A stretch of 64,000 nt of DNA from positions 868,001-932,000 of the forward strand of contig NZ_JAJLJH010000001.1 of the NCBI RefSeq assembly GCF_023231945.1, read 5' to 3'. Below, in pieces: positions 17,699 to 25,758 of this stretch. Each line of letters begins with the position of its first letter. Positions within the stretch are counted from its first letter, which is position 1. This stretch comes from Scleromatobacter humisilvae (GTDB lineage Bacteria > Pseudomonadota > Gammaproteobacteria > Burkholderiales > Burkholderiaceae_C). The notes beneath the pieces were generated by a model, which worked only from the letters and a program-made list of their open reading frames with translations, made no database searches and was not told the origin of the DNA. The translations under genes were made by a program, and so were the position numbers.

Positions 17699-18826
17699 AT
17701 GACCCTCTACATTGGCTTGATGAGCGGCACGTCGATGGACGGCGTCGATGGCGTGCTGGTCGATTTCGGCGCCGACGCGCGCTCTGGCCTGCACGTGCTC
17801 ACCGACGCCCACGTCGCCATGCCGCCCGCGCTCGGCGCCGAGCTGCTGGCCCTGAACAGTTCCGGCGCCGACGAACTGCAACGCGCCGCGCTGGCCGCCA
17901 ACGCGCTGGCCAGACTGCAGGCCGAAGTGGTGGCTCACCTGCTCAACCAGGCCGACATCGACGCCGACGTCGTCCGCGCCGTCGGCTCGCACGGCCAGAC
18001 CGTGCGCCACCGCCCGGGCGAGTTCGACGGCACCGGCTTCACGCTACAGCTGAACAACGGCGCGCTGCTGGCCGAGGCCTGCGGCATCGACGTCGTCTGC
18101 GACTTCCGCAGCCGCGACATCGCCGCCGGCGGCCAGGGTGCCCCGCTGGTGCCGGCGTTCCACCGCGACGTCTTCGGCAGCGCGACTCCGCGCGCGATCC
18201 TCAACATCGGCGGCATCGCCAACCTGACGCTGCTGCCGTCCACCGATGATCCCTCGGCCGGCCTGGCAGGCTTCGACACCGGTCCGGGCAACGCGTTGAT
18301 GGACCACTGGTGCAGGCTCCACACCGACGCGCCCTACGACGACGACGGCCGCTGGGCCGCCTCCGGCCGGGTCGACGGCATGCTGCTGGTCGAGCTGATG
18401 GCGGACGCTTACTTCCGCAAGGCTCCGCCCAAGAGCACCGGCCGCGACCTGTTCAACCCGGCCTGGCTTGCGCAGGCCCTCGCCCGCGCGGGCGGGACGC
18501 GCGCGCCCGCGGACGTGCAGGCGACGCTGCTGGAGCTGACGGCGCGCACGGCGATCGACGCGTTGCGCGCCAGCGCATCCGCCACGCGTGAGTTGCTCGT
18601 ATGCGGCGGGGGCGCGCGCAACGGCGCGTTGATGGCACGCCTCGCGGCGCTCTGGCCGGGCCTCACGGTCGCGCCGACCGACACCACCGGCCTGCCGGCC
18701 ACGCAGGTCGAAGCCGCCGCGTTCGCCTGGCTGGCGCGCCAGTTCTGCGAGCGCCGGCCGGGCAATCATCCGGGCGTCACGGGCGCCGCCGGATTGCGCA
18801 TGTTGGGCGCGCTCTACCCGCATTGA
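17699..18826 (+). CDS. anmK: Anhydro-N-acetylmuramic acid kinase
   Basis: Cytosolic kinase of murein recycling: hydrolyses and phosphorylates 1,6-anhydro-MurNAc to MurNAc-6-phosphate. Reads 375 aa. Sugar-kinase blocks: GLMSGTSMDGVD at the N-terminus, GSHGQTVRH, DFRSRDIAAGGQGAPLVPAFH, NIGGIANLT, GFDTGPGNALMD and ELLVCGGGARNGALM. All are intact. No Shine-Dalgarno sequence precedes the ATG (cgttttcatttc), and a terminator hairpin ends just before it. Expression may depend on leakage past that hairpin or a leaderless mode. Convergent with the immunity gene. Confidence 0.95.
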   Translation: MTLYIGLMSGTSMDGVDGVLVDFGADARSGLHVLTDAHVAMPPALGAELLALNSSGADELQRAALAANALARLQAEVVAHLLNQADIDADVVRAVGSHGQTVRHRPGEFDGTGFTLQLNNGALLAEACGIDVVCDFRSRDIAAGGQGAPLVPAFHRDVFGSATPRAILNIGGIANLTLLPSTDDPSAGLAGFDTGPGNALMDHWCRLHTDAPYDDDGRWAASGRVDGMLLVELMADAYFRKAPPKSTGRDLFNPAWLAQALARAGGTRAPADVQATLLELTARTAIDALRASASATRELLVCGGGARNGALMARLAALWPGLTVAPTDTTGLPATQVEAAAFAWLARQFCERRPGNHPGVTGAAGLRMLGALYPH

Positions 18827-18833
18827 GTCGCGC

Positions 18834-19388
18834 TCAGTAGCCCCGGGGAACGCCGCATTCGATGCCGGTCAACCCGTTGTCGGCGGACAAGCGCTCGATG
18901 AGCTCGCGCCCCGGATCGTTCGTGTAGAGGCGCACCGCAGCAGTGAGCGGGTCCTTGAAGACGGCGGGGCCGCGAGGAACGTTGAGGTCGTAGAAGACTT
19001 CGGAACTCACGGCACCGCTGGCGGATTTTGCGGAGCGCTCGGCGTCGACGCATTTCACGAGGTTCGTGACGTTGTACAGATGTCGGAACTCCCCCCCGCC
19101 GGCCGTCTGCACCTCCAGCAACTGGCCAAATTGCCCCAGGAACGCGCCCAGCACGTCGAAGGCGCGGCGGCTCAAGACAAACGCCCCCGGCCCGATCGTC
19201 GCGACATCGGCCACCGGCCGCTTGTGCTTGCCGCGGGAGCGGCTGTCGGCATAGTCGACGATCGGAATGGATTTCCAATCGAGCGGCCGGCCATCGATCT
19301 CGAAGAGCCCGTCCAGCAGGTCGAGCTCCGAAGGAACGACCATCGCATAGTCGTTGATGTTGGCGCAGCGCAGTTCCCAGACATTCAT
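18834..19388 (-). CDS. Imm11 (DUF1629) family immunity protein
   Basis: Reads 184 aa. Matches the Imm11/DUF1629 pattern: a divergent N-terminus (MNVWELRCANIND), a central DVATIGPGAFVLSRRAFDVL strand-helix block, YNVTNLVKCVD, PAVFKD and the closing LTGIECG. Imm11 proteins are cytoplasmic and neutralise polymorphic-toxin nuclease domains, most often encoded directly upstream. Here the AHH nuclease gene ends 10 bases before its ATG, and AGGA lies 7 bases ahead of the start. The pair is flanked by core genes (anmK, erpA). Assignment is by pattern recognition; the pairing is inferred from adjacency. Confidence 0.78.
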   Translation of the reverse strand: MNVWELRCANINDYAMVVPSELDLLDGLFEIDGRPLDWKSIPIVDYADSRSRGKHKRPVADVATIGPGAFVLSRRAFDVLGAFLGQFGQLLEVQTAGGGEFRHLYNVTNLVKCVDAERSAKSASGAVSSEVFYDLNVPRGPAVFKDPLTAAVRLYTNDPGRELIERLSADNGLTGIECGVPRGY

Positions 19389-19398
19389 CTTGAATCCT

Positions 19399-19983
19399 TC
19401 AGAGTGACATCCGGCCGGTGAGCAGATCGCTCTTCATGTCCTTCAGTTCCCGACGGCCGCCGCCGCTGTCGGTTCCTCGTCGAAGCCTGAGGAAGACCTC
19501 GTAGTGATATTCAGGCGCGTGGTTGGGCGTGTGATGCGCTGCATTCGGCGAGCCGGGAAGGCCAACTGATCTGGCTGGCAGGAACACGCCATTGTCGGCG
19601 TCGTTGATGCCGATTCCCCAACGAAACAGCAGCACCCGCGAACGTGCCGCTTCGCTGTCCCTCAGGGCGACGATGTGATGGGCACAGCTCGAGGCAGGCC
19701 GGCCTTCCTGCGTCGCGTTGACGAGGTTTCGGGACAGGGTTCGGCGATGGTTGTAGTCGCGCCGTAGTGCGTTGGCCAGAAGCGTCTGGGCCGCCGCGGG
19801 AACGGTATATCCGTTCTCGTAGGCAATGCGAGCCTTGCGTTGGCTGATGAGGCCGGCGTTGATCAGCTGCCGCGGATTCGCATTCGGGTCGTTGCGCGAT
19901 GCGGCGACCGCGGCCGCTGACAGCTCACCGATCTCGGCAGGCGTCGGCGCGCCGGGATCCGGGTTGGTTGATGGGACGTTCAC
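19399..19983 (-). CDS. AHH-domain nuclease toxin, free-standing
   Basis: Reads 194 aa from a GTG start. The C-terminal half has the AHH signature of the HNH/Endonuclease VII superfamily: AHHIVA (His102-His103), GINDADNGVFLP (Asn131), AAHH (150-151), then H155 and Y159 in HAPEYHYEV. The N-terminal ~95 residues are alanine-rich and helical, without signal peptide, PAAR, LXG, RHS or MIX region, so no export route is visible. AHH domains are known as toxin tips of polymorphic toxins. Here the domain is a separate small protein directly upstream of an Imm11 gene. Base composition is visibly less GC-rich than the neighbours (60% in one line sampled against 67% in anmK), which fits transfer. Confidence 0.8.
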   Translation of the reverse strand: MNVPSTNPDPGAPTPAEIGELSAAAVAASRNDPNANPRQLINAGLISQRKARIAYENGYTVPAAAQTLLANALRRDYNHRRTLSRNLVNATQEGRPASSCAHHIVALRDSEAARSRVLLFRWGIGINDADNGVFLPARSVGLPGSPNAAHHTPNHAPEYHYEVFLRLRRGTDSGGGRRELKDMKSDLLTGRMSL

Positions 19984-19990
19984 CTTGGTT

Positions 19991-20007
19991 CTCCAGAAAA
20001 TCTGGAG
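19991..20007 (-). promoter_or_regulatory. Hairpin covering the ribosome-binding site of the AHH toxin gene
   Basis: Perfect inverted repeat CTCCAGA-TTT-TCTGGAG on the coding strand. The GGAG of its 3' arm is the only Shine-Dalgarno candidate for the GTG start at 19983 (about 7 bases away). In the mRNA, the hairpin would hide the ribosome-binding site; as DNA, it could be an operator. Confidence 0.55.
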
Positions 20008-20077
20008 ACCAGTTTCGGCGCGAGCGGCGAATTCACCCAGGCGCGAAACAGCCGGAAATCGCCGCGAAATCCACCAA

Positions 20078-20102
20078 CGAAAACGGCGCCCTCAGGCGCC
20101 GT
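20078..20102 (-). terminator. Intrinsic terminator of erpA
   Basis: ACGGCGCC-TGAG-GGCGCCGT followed by TTTTC on the minus strand, 22 bases after the erpA stop codon. It separates erpA from the toxin/immunity pair, which therefore needs its own promoter in about 20008-20077. Confidence 0.8.
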
Positions 20103-20123
20103 CGGCATCGGAAAAGCGCTCGA

Positions 20124-20495
20124 TCAGGCCGAGAAGCTCGAGCCGCAACCGCAGGTGCTGGTCGCGTTCGGGTTCTTGATGACGAACTGGGCGCCCTGCA
20201 GGTCTTCCTTGTAGTCGATCTCGGCACCCATCAGGTACTGCAGGCTCATGGCATCGATGAGCAGCGTGACGCCGTTCTTGCTCATCTGCGTGTCGTCCTC
20301 GGCCACGGCCTCGTCGAACGTGAAGCCGTACTGGAAGCCGGAGCAACCGCCGCCCTGCACGAACACACGCAGCTTCAGCTCCGGGTTGCCTTCCTCGTCG
20401 ACCAGTTCCTTGACCTTGGCGGCGGCGCTGTCGGTGAAGACCAGCGGGCCCGGCATCTCGGTGGCGGCGGGAGAGAGTTCGGCGACGGCGCTCAT
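20124..20495 (-). CDS. erpA: Iron-sulfur cluster insertion protein ErpA (A-type carrier)
   Basis: A-type Fe-S carrier that delivers clusters to apo-enzymes, including isoprenoid-synthesis enzymes. Reads 123 aa from the ATG at 20495 (MSAVAELS). The three cluster cysteines are present: [11 protein letters not shown] and, near the C-terminus, STCGCGSSF. The [15 protein letters not shown] block and length point to ErpA rather than IscA. Its place beside bactofilin and the rpsI-rplM genes is the usual Burkholderiales order. Confidence 0.95.
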   Translation of the reverse strand: MSAVAELSPAATEMPGPLVFTDSAAAKVKELVDEEGNPELKLRVFVQGGGCSGFQYGFTFDEAVAEDDTQMSKNGVTLLIDAMSLQYLMGAEIDYKEDLQGAQFVIKNPNATSTCGCGSSFSA

Positions 20496-20601
20496 GGGAA
20501 TCCTTGCAATTTCGGTACTGGCTCTATTGGGCCACAAAAGGCGGGCAATGGCGGCGCCTGTGGATATTTGCAGCGCTCACATGGCGCAAATCGCCACGAA
20601 A

Positions 20602-21009
20602 TCAGCCTTCGTTGGCCGCAGCCAGCTTCAACAGCGGGCGCTCGACCTCGGCCTCGCCGCCCGACACGTGCTTCATCACCCCATCAATGGTGGCACCCTG
20701 GTGCATTTCAAGGGCTTCGTAGTGCACGTCGCCAACGATGCGGGCCTTGGGCTGAAGCTCGAGCAGGGCGGTCGCGACGACCGGCCCCTGCACCTGGCCG
20801 TTGATGATCACGTGGCCGGCCATCACCTTGCCCTGCACGCGGGCGTTCTCGCTGATGACCAGCAGGCTGGTCGGCTCGGTGGCGACGACATCGCCCAGCA
20901 CCTCTCCGTCGATGCGCAGGCCGGCGTCGAAACGCAGCTCGCCGTGGACCTGCGTGCCCTCGCCGATCAGGCTGCGGATGGCGGGCTGCTTCTTGCGATT
21001 GAAGAACAT
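20602..21009 (-). CDS. Bactofilin (polymer-forming cytoskeletal protein)
   Basis: DUF583/bactofilin: self-assembling beta-helical cytoskeletal protein that, in studied bacteria, positions wall-modifying enzymes or polar structures. Reads 135 aa from the ATG at 21009 (MFFNRKKQ). The core shows six-residue beta-helix periodicity (GEGTQVHGELRFDAGLRIDG, then VQGKVMAGHVIINGQVQG), flanked by short polar tails. Begins about 100 bases after the coiled-coil membrane protein gene, with which it is probably co-transcribed. Confidence 0.93.
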   Translation of the reverse strand: MFFNRKKQPAIRSLIGEGTQVHGELRFDAGLRIDGEVLGDVVATEPTSLLVISENARVQGKVMAGHVIINGQVQGPVVATALLELQPKARIVGDVHYEALEMHQGATIDGVMKHVSGGEAEVERPLLKLAAANEG

Positions 21010-21108
21010 GGTCGGAACTCCTCGGACGAATCCTGATGCTTCCGCGGCACCCACACCGCCGCGGCCCAAACGATCGTTTTTGTTGGTTCGAAGTGTCCCG
21101 CTCGGCGG

Positions 21109-21819
21109 CTACAGCTTGAGTGTCTGCAGGGCGCGCACCGCGCCACCCGCGTCGGTGACCTTGACCTGCGCGCTTTTTACCACGGCCTGCGGCGGGCAAT
21201 CCAGCATCCCCTCCACACGCGCGTATTGCTTGACCTGCAGCGCCGGGTTCGACGCCGCGGGGGGCGACGTCCAGGGCTGTCCGTTGAGCGTGCCGCTGAG
21301 CGTGAGCTCGTAGCGGCCATTGAACTGTACGGCGTTGCGTCCGCCCTGCACCACCAGCAGCTGGTAACGGACGTGTCCAGGTGCGGCCACTTCCACCTGG
21401 AAGCCGCGCACCGCCAGGCCTTCGGGCGTGCCGCCGCCTTGCGGGATCAGTTGCTGGAAGAAGCCGAGATCGGCCTTCAGCGCGAGCTTGTCGGCCTCGC
21501 TCTGGCGCAGCTGGGCAGCCAGCCGGTCTTCCGCCGCCTTCTCGGTCTTGAGCAGGCTGTCGGCGGTGTTGGCCAGCGCCTGGGCCTTGTCGCGCTCCTC
21601 CTTCAGGCCGGCCTGCTCGTCGCGCAGGCGCGCGAGCTCGGCCTTGGCGCTGCGGTCGAGGCCCGCGAGATCCTTGCCCGTCTCGAACGCCCACAGCGCG
21701 ATGGCCGCGGAGAAGCCGAGCACCAGCGCGCCGCTGAGCCAACGGATCGGCCAGGGCAGGTGGCGCCGCACCGTCACACGGGGCGTGGCCAGACGACGTC
21801 GAAGCAGCTTCCAGCGCAT
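21109..21819 (-). CDS. Membrane-anchored coiled-coil protein (DUF6776-like)
   Basis: Reads 236 aa from the ATG at 21819 (MRWKLLRRR). A basic cytoplasmic N-terminus, one membrane span (WLSGALVLGFSAAIALWAF) and a coiled coil of about 70 residues (AKAELARLRDEQAGLKEERDK ...) precede a C-terminal beta-rich domain (YQLLVVQGGRNAVQFNG). The family is found next to bactofilin in related genomes; its role is unknown. The name DUF6776 is from memory and tentative. A periplasmic partner of the bactofilin is one possibility. Confidence 0.75.
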   Translation of the reverse strand: MRWKLLRRRLATPRVTVRRHLPWPIRWLSGALVLGFSAAIALWAFETGKDLAGLDRSAKAELARLRDEQAGLKEERDKAQALANTADSLLKTEKAAEDRLAAQLRQSEADKLALKADLGFFQQLIPQGGGTPEGLAVRGFQVEVAAPGHVRYQLLVVQGGRNAVQFNGRYELTLSGTLNGQPWTSPPAASNPALQVKQYARVEGMLDCPPQAVVKSAQVKVTDAGGAVRALQTLKL

Positions 21820-21855
21820 GAAACTTACCCGGGGTAAGGGGTTGCAAGTGCGAGC

Positions 21856-21889
21856 CGAAAACACGAAGGGCCGCTGGTGAGCGGCCCTT
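21856..21889 (-). terminator. Intrinsic terminator after rpsI
   Basis: AAGGGCCGCT-CACC-AGCGGCCCTT on the minus strand, followed by cgtgtttt (imperfect T-run). A second perfect hairpin, GGAACGCG-CTGG-CGCGTTCC, lies just upstream at 21905-21924; the two stand in tandem between rpsI and the membrane-protein gene. Confidence 0.65.
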
Positions 21890-21936
21890 GTGGAGGCAAG
21901 ACCTGGAACGCGCCAGCGCGTTCCGGGTAGCGCAGT

Positions 21937-22329
21937 TTAGCGCTTGCTGAACTGCTTGCGACGGCGAGCGCCGTGCAGACCGACCTTCTTACGCTCGACT
22001 TCACGCGCATCACGCGTGACGAAGCCAGCGCGGCTCAGGTCAGGCTTCAGCGCGGTATCGTAGTCGATCAGCGCGCGGGTGATGCCGTGGCGGACGGCGC
22101 CGGCCTGGCCGGACTCGCCGCCACCGTGCACGTTCACCTTGACGTCGAAGGTCAGCTCGTTGTTCGTCAGCATCAGCGGTTGCTTGACGATCATGATCGA
22201 GGTTTGACGGCCGAAATACTCATCGACGGTCTTGCCGTTGATGGTGATCTTGCCTTCGCCCTTCTTCATGAAGACGCGAGCGACGGACGACTTGCGGCGG
22301 CCCGTGCCGTAGTTCCAATTACCGATCAT
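21937..22329 (-). CDS. rpsI: 30S ribosomal protein S9 (uS9)
   Basis: Small-subunit ribosomal protein near the decoding site. Reads 130 aa. Hallmarks are N-terminal [14 protein letters not shown], the [15 protein letters not shown] core, and the conserved C-terminal tail [11 protein letters not shown], which reaches the P-site tRNA. Nine bases downstream of rplM; the rplM-rpsI order is near-universal. Confidence 0.99.
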   Translation of the reverse strand: MIGNWNYGTGRRKSSVARVFMKKGEGKITINGKTVDEYFGRQTSIMIVKQPLMLTNNELTFDVKVNVHGGGESGQAGAVRHGITRALIDYDTALKPDLSRAGFVTRDAREVERKKVGLHGARRRKQFSKR

Positions 22330-22338
22330 CGCGGCTCC

Positions 22339-22767
22339 TTAGATTTCCAGCGCTTTGGGCTGCTGAGCGGCGTGCGGGTGGGTATCACCGGCATAGACCT
22401 TCAGCTTCTTGATCATCGCGTAGCCCAGCGGACCCTTCGGAAGCATGCCCTTGACGGCCTTCTCGATGGCGCGGCCGGGGTGCTTGGCCTGCATGTCCTT
22501 GAACTTGGTCGCGTAGATGCCGCCCGGATAGCCCGAATGACGGTAGTAGACCTTGTCTTCGGCCTTGTTGCCGGTGACGCGGATCTTGTCGGCGTTGACG
22601 ATGACGATGAAATCACCGGTGTCGACGTGGGGCGTGTAGATGGGCTTGTGCTTGCCGCGCAGTCGGAGTGCCACTTCACTGGCAACACGTCCGAGCACCT
22701 TGTCGGTGGCGTCGATCACAAACCACTCGTGCACCACTTCGGCCGGCTTGGCGCTGAAGGTTTTCAT
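22339..22767 (-). CDS. rplM: 50S ribosomal protein L13 (uL13)
   Basis: Early-assembly large-subunit protein. Reads 142 aa, with [19 protein letters not shown] at the start, [18 protein letters not shown] in the middle and MLPKGPLG toward the end. First gene of rplM-rpsI. Its leader lies in 22768-23000; in E. coli L13 represses its own operon, and whether that holds here cannot be judged from the sequence. Confidence 0.99.
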   Translation of the reverse strand: MKTFSAKPAEVVHEWFVIDATDKVLGRVASEVALRLRGKHKPIYTPHVDTGDFIVIVNADKIRVTGNKAEDKVYYRHSGYPGGIYATKFKDMQAKHPGRAIEKAVKGMLPKGPLGYAMIKKLKVYAGDTHPHAAQQPKALEI

Positions 22768-22948
22768 GAGTGTTCTCTGTAGAGAGGAAACGCGGCTGTC
22801 CGAACGCTCCGGATCTGTTCGGGTGGTCCTCGGCGCTGCTCATGACTGGCAACCTCTCGAACCGGAACGGATACGACATCTTCTTGGCCCATGCCCAGGC
22901 GCGCTGGGTTCGGGTGCATCCACCCCGCCGCAAAACGGGAAGCCCATG

Positions 22949-22978
22949 AGTATCGCACAGTCTCCTGGTTTTGCCTAA
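22949..22978 (-). promoter_or_regulatory. Weak candidate promoter for rplM-rpsI
   Basis: On the minus strand TTAGGC (22973-22978) and GATACT (22949-22954) are 18 bases apart, the latter preceded by a TG. It predicts a leader of about 175 bases. Only a partial consensus match. Confidence 0.25.
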
Positions 22979-23165
22979 TCCGGCGTGGGAACGGCGCGAA
23001 ACGCCTCGGCACGGCCGGGCGGACAGGACTAGACTGGCCTCTCTGGAACCGGTCGCCGGGCGTGTTTCGCGCGTCCGTCCAGGCTTCGACGCCCGGTGCA
23101 CCGCACCGTCAAGCCAGGGAATTGAGCTGCTGCAGCGCAGCAATACCGCCGACGCGTCGAGCGCA

Positions 23166-23193
23166 TTGCGAGTACAGTCTTTTCGGGTAAACA
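23166..23193 (+). promoter_or_regulatory. Weak candidate promoter for the GNAT gene
   Basis: TTGCGA (23166-23171) and TAAACA (23188-23193) are 16 bases apart, which would start transcription near 23200, only a few bases before the ATG at 23208. Plausible but unproven. Confidence 0.25.
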
Positions 23194-23207
23194 CTGGGAA
23201 ATTCGTC

Positions 23208-23897
23208 ATGGGCGACACCTCGTCCGAGATTCCGCAAGACAACCCGTCCGCCGACGCCGCGCCGGCGCAGCGTGAGCGCGCCTTCGGCTGGGTGCCGATC
23301 CGCTCGCTGTCCGCCCGCCACCGCCCGCGCATCCTGGCGCACCTGCTGGCGCTGGATTCGAACGACCGCTACCTGCGCTTCGGCTACGCCGCGGCCGACG
23401 ACCAGATCCGGCGCTACGTCGAGCGCATCGAGTTCGAGCGCGACGAGATCTTCGGCGTGTTCAACCGCCGTCTCGACCTGATCGCGCTGGCCCACCTGGC
23501 CTACGAGCCGTCGGTCGACTCCGAGCCGGAGCGCGCGAGCGCCGCCGAGTTCGGCGTCTCGGTGGCCGTGCGCGGCCGCGGGCGCGGCTACGGCGCGCGC
23601 CTGTTCGACCACGCGGTGCTGCGCGCGCGCAACCGCGGCGTCGACACCATCGTGATCCACGCGCTGTCCGAGAACGCGGCGATGCTCAAGATCGTGCGCA
23701 ACGCCGGCGCCACCATCGAGCGCACCGGCGTCGACGCCGAGGCCCACCTGCGCCTGCCGCCCGAGAACTTCGCGTCCATCATGGCCGGCATGGTCGAGCA
23801 GCAGCTCGGCGAACTCGACTATCAGTTCAAGCAGGGCGCCCTCCACGTCGACACGCTGCTGTCGATCGGGCGCGCGGACGCGCCGCCAAGCCGGTAG
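23208..23897 (+). CDS. GNAT-fold N-acetyltransferase-like protein
   Basis: Reads 229 aa from ATG 23208, with GGGAA about 7 bases ahead. The acetyl-CoA binding region reads SVAVRGRGRGYGARLFDHAV (the R/Q-x-x-G-x-G/A pattern) and is followed by TIVIHALSENAAMLKIVRNAGA, the usual alpha4-beta6 region of GNAT enzymes. The N-terminal RILAHLLALDSNDRYLRFG block is common to a proteobacterial subgroup. Acceptor unknown. Followed 30 bases later by srkA. Confidence 0.83.
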   Translation: MGDTSSEIPQDNPSADAAPAQRERAFGWVPIRSLSARHRPRILAHLLALDSNDRYLRFGYAAADDQIRRYVERIEFERDEIFGVFNRRLDLIALAHLAYEPSVDSEPERASAAEFGVSVAVRGRGRGYGARLFDHAVLRARNRGVDTIVIHALSENAAMLKIVRNAGATIERTGVDAEAHLRLPPENFASIMAGMVEQQLGELDYQFKQGALHVDTLLSIGRADAPPSR

Positions 23898-23927
23898 TTC
23901 CCGCCCCGGGCCACGTACCATGGCCCC

Positions 23928-25013
23928 ATGACAGCTTTCGCCGACCGCGCCCCCTACGCCCGCCTGACGCCGCACCAGATGCTCGACGCGCTGGCTGCCG
24001 CGGGCTTCCCGATCACCGGCGGCCTGATCCAGCTCAACTCCTACGAGAACCGCGTGGTGCAGGCCGCGCTCGAAGGCGGCGACGCCGTCGTGGCGAAGTT
24101 CTACCGGCCGCGGCGCTGGAACGACGCGCAGATCCTCGAGGAGCACCAGTTCGCACGCGAACTCGATGCAGACGACCTGCCGATCGCCGCGCCGCTGGTG
24201 CTGGCCTCGCCGCACGCCAACGCGTCGCTCGCGCTGGTGGGCGATCCGCCGACGCTGGGCCACTGGCAGCCCGAGGTCGATCCGGACGACGACGACCGCA
24301 CGCCCTCGCCCGTCTATCGCTTCGGCGTCGCGCCGCGGCGCGCGGGCCGCGCGCCCGAGCTCGAAAACCCGCACACGCTCGCCTGGCTCGGGCGGTTGCT
24401 GGGACGCATGCACACTGTCGGCGCGCGGCGCCCGTTCGAGCATCGTCGCACGCTCGATTGCGACACCTACGGCACGCAGGCGATCGACCGCGTCGAACGC
24501 AGCGACCTGCTGACGCGCGCGCAATCGGCCACCTGGCTGGCGGTCGCGCGCCAGGCCGTCGATGCGGCGCGCCGGGCCTTCGACGGCGTCGTCGGCAGGC
24601 GCAGCATCCGCCTGCACGGCGACTGCCATCCCGGCAACATCCTGTGGCGCGAGGAAGGCGATTTCGCCGGCCCGCTGTTCGTCGACCTCGACGACGCCTG
24701 CATGGGCCCGGCGGTGCAGGACCTGTGGATGCTGCTGTCGGGCGACCGCGACGCGATGCAGGGCCAGCTGTCCCACGTATTGAACGGTTATCGCGCGTTC
24801 ATGGACTTCAACACGGCCGAGCTCGCGCTGATCGAGCCGCTGCGCGCGCTGCGCATGATCCATCACAGCGCCTGGATCGCCGACCGCTGGGACGATCCGG
24901 CCTTCCCCGCGGCGTTCCCGTGGTTCGGCACGCCGGCCTACTGGGATCAGCAGACGACGCAGTTGCGCGAGCAGCTGGAGCACATGACGCTGGAGCCGCT
25001 GCGGGCGTTTTGA
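23928..25013 (+). CDS. srkA: Stress-response serine/threonine kinase SrkA (YihE)
   Basis: Cytosolic Ser/Thr kinase of the choline/aminoglycoside-kinase fold; in E. coli it protects against envelope stress and stress-induced death. Reads 361 aa, slightly longer than E. coli YihE. Seen: SYENRVVQ and the lysine region VVAKFYRPRRW, catalytic HGDCHPGNIL (about residue 229), and metal-binding VDLDDACMGP. A 20-residue acidic insert (EVDPDDDDRT) sits in the middle. No partner gene such as dsbA is nearby. Confidence 0.93.
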   Translation: MTAFADRAPYARLTPHQMLDALAAAGFPITGGLIQLNSYENRVVQAALEGGDAVVAKFYRPRRWNDAQILEEHQFARELDADDLPIAAPLVLASPHANASLALVGDPPTLGHWQPEVDPDDDDRTPSPVYRFGVAPRRAGRAPELENPHTLAWLGRLLGRMHTVGARRPFEHRRTLDCDTYGTQAIDRVERSDLLTRAQSATWLAVARQAVDAARRAFDGVVGRRSIRLHGDCHPGNILWREEGDFAGPLFVDLDDACMGPAVQDLWMLLSGDRDAMQGQLSHVLNGYRAFMDFNTAELALIEPLRALRMIHHSAWIADRWDDPAFPAAFPWFGTPAYWDQQTTQLREQLEHMTLEPLRAF

Positions 25014-25017
25014 GCGA

Positions 25018-25758
25018 TCAATGGGCCAGCGGCAGGCTGGCCATGGGCGCCGACAGCAGTTGCGGCCCCGTCGGATTGCTCGCGAACCACACGCCATCGA
25101 GCACCACGCGCCCGTAGCGCACGTGCACGCGCCCGAGGCGCTCCCACTCGTGCAGGATCTGGCTGATGCGCTGGCGCGTCACGCCCAGCAACTGCGCGAG
25201 GAGTTCCTGCGGCAGGTGCAGGTTGATCGCGACGTCGGCGCCGTCGCGCAGGCCGTGGCCGTTGGCCAGGTGCACCAGGTGCATCGCGAGGCGCTCGTCG
25301 AGCGAGAACGCCGTCCAGGCCTCCAGCGCCATGAACATCAGGCGCGCGCGCTGGCAGTACAGCTCAACGAAGTTCCGATACAGCATGGGGTATCGATCGA
25401 GCAGGCCCTCGAACTGCACGGCCGAGATCGCCAGCAGCGTCGTCGCGCAGTGCGCGATCGCGTCGTGCGGGCGCGGCAGGCGGTCGAACAGCGAGGTGTC
25501 GCCGAACCAGGTGCCGGGCTGCAGGAAGGTGAGCAGGCCCTGGCGGCCATCGGGCCCGCTGGCGCCCAGGCGGATCGCGCCGGCGAGGATGCCGTACCAC
25601 GCGTCGGCGGGCCTGTCCTTGGCGTACACGACCTCGCCTTCGTTGAGATGGCGCAGCGTCGCGACCTCGAGGGCCTCGTCGCGCGGGCTCGCCGGCAGCT
25701 TGCCGAACCACGGGCTGTCGAGCATCGTCTGCCGTTGAGCGGCCGTGAGGCGTGCCAT
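25018..25758 (-). CDS. Crp/Fnr family transcriptional regulator
   Basis: Reads 246 aa from the ATG at 25758. An N-terminal cyclic-nucleotide-type beta barrel (VYAKDRPADAWYGILAGAIRLG ... GTWFGDTSLFD), a dimerisation helix, and a C-terminal winged helix with LPQELLAQLLGVTRQRISQILHEW as the recognition region. No N-terminal cysteine cluster, so it is not an Fnr-type oxygen sensor. The ligand pocket lacks the full cAMP-binding RxS pattern of Crp. It ends 4 bases from srkA (opposite strand) and is divergent from the lipase operon, an obvious candidate target. Confidence 0.9.
   Translation of the reverse strand: MARLTAAQRQTMLDSPWFGKLPASPRDEALEVATLRHLNEGEVVYAKDRPADAWYGILAGAIRLGASGPDGRQGLLTFLQPGTWFGDTSLFDRLPRPHDAIAHCATTLLAISAVQFEGLLDRYPMLYRNFVELYCQRARLMFMALEAWTAFSLDERLAMHLVHLANGHGLRDGADVAINLHLPQELLAQLLGVTRQRISQILHEWERLGRVHVRYGRVVLDGVWFASNPTGPQLLSAPMASLPLAH

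Larger units (their letters stand above)
22768..23207. other. Divergent rplM / GNAT intergenic region
   Basis: 440 bases without a supported gene. Short open frames are present on both strands but none has a ribosome-binding site plus recognisable content. Expected to hold the ribosomal-protein promoter and leader (minus strand) and the promoter of the GNAT gene (plus strand); weak candidates are listed separately. No tRNA or known leader fold is recognised. Confidence 0.6.

Noticed and set aside
18834-19983. AHH/Imm11 pair as part of a type VI secretion locus
   Set aside because: No VgrG, PAAR, Hcp or tss gene is present in the window.
21905-21924. Perfect GC-rich hairpin after rpsI as an independent RNA element
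   Set aside because: It lies in tandem with the terminator and has no other support; it most likely helps termination.
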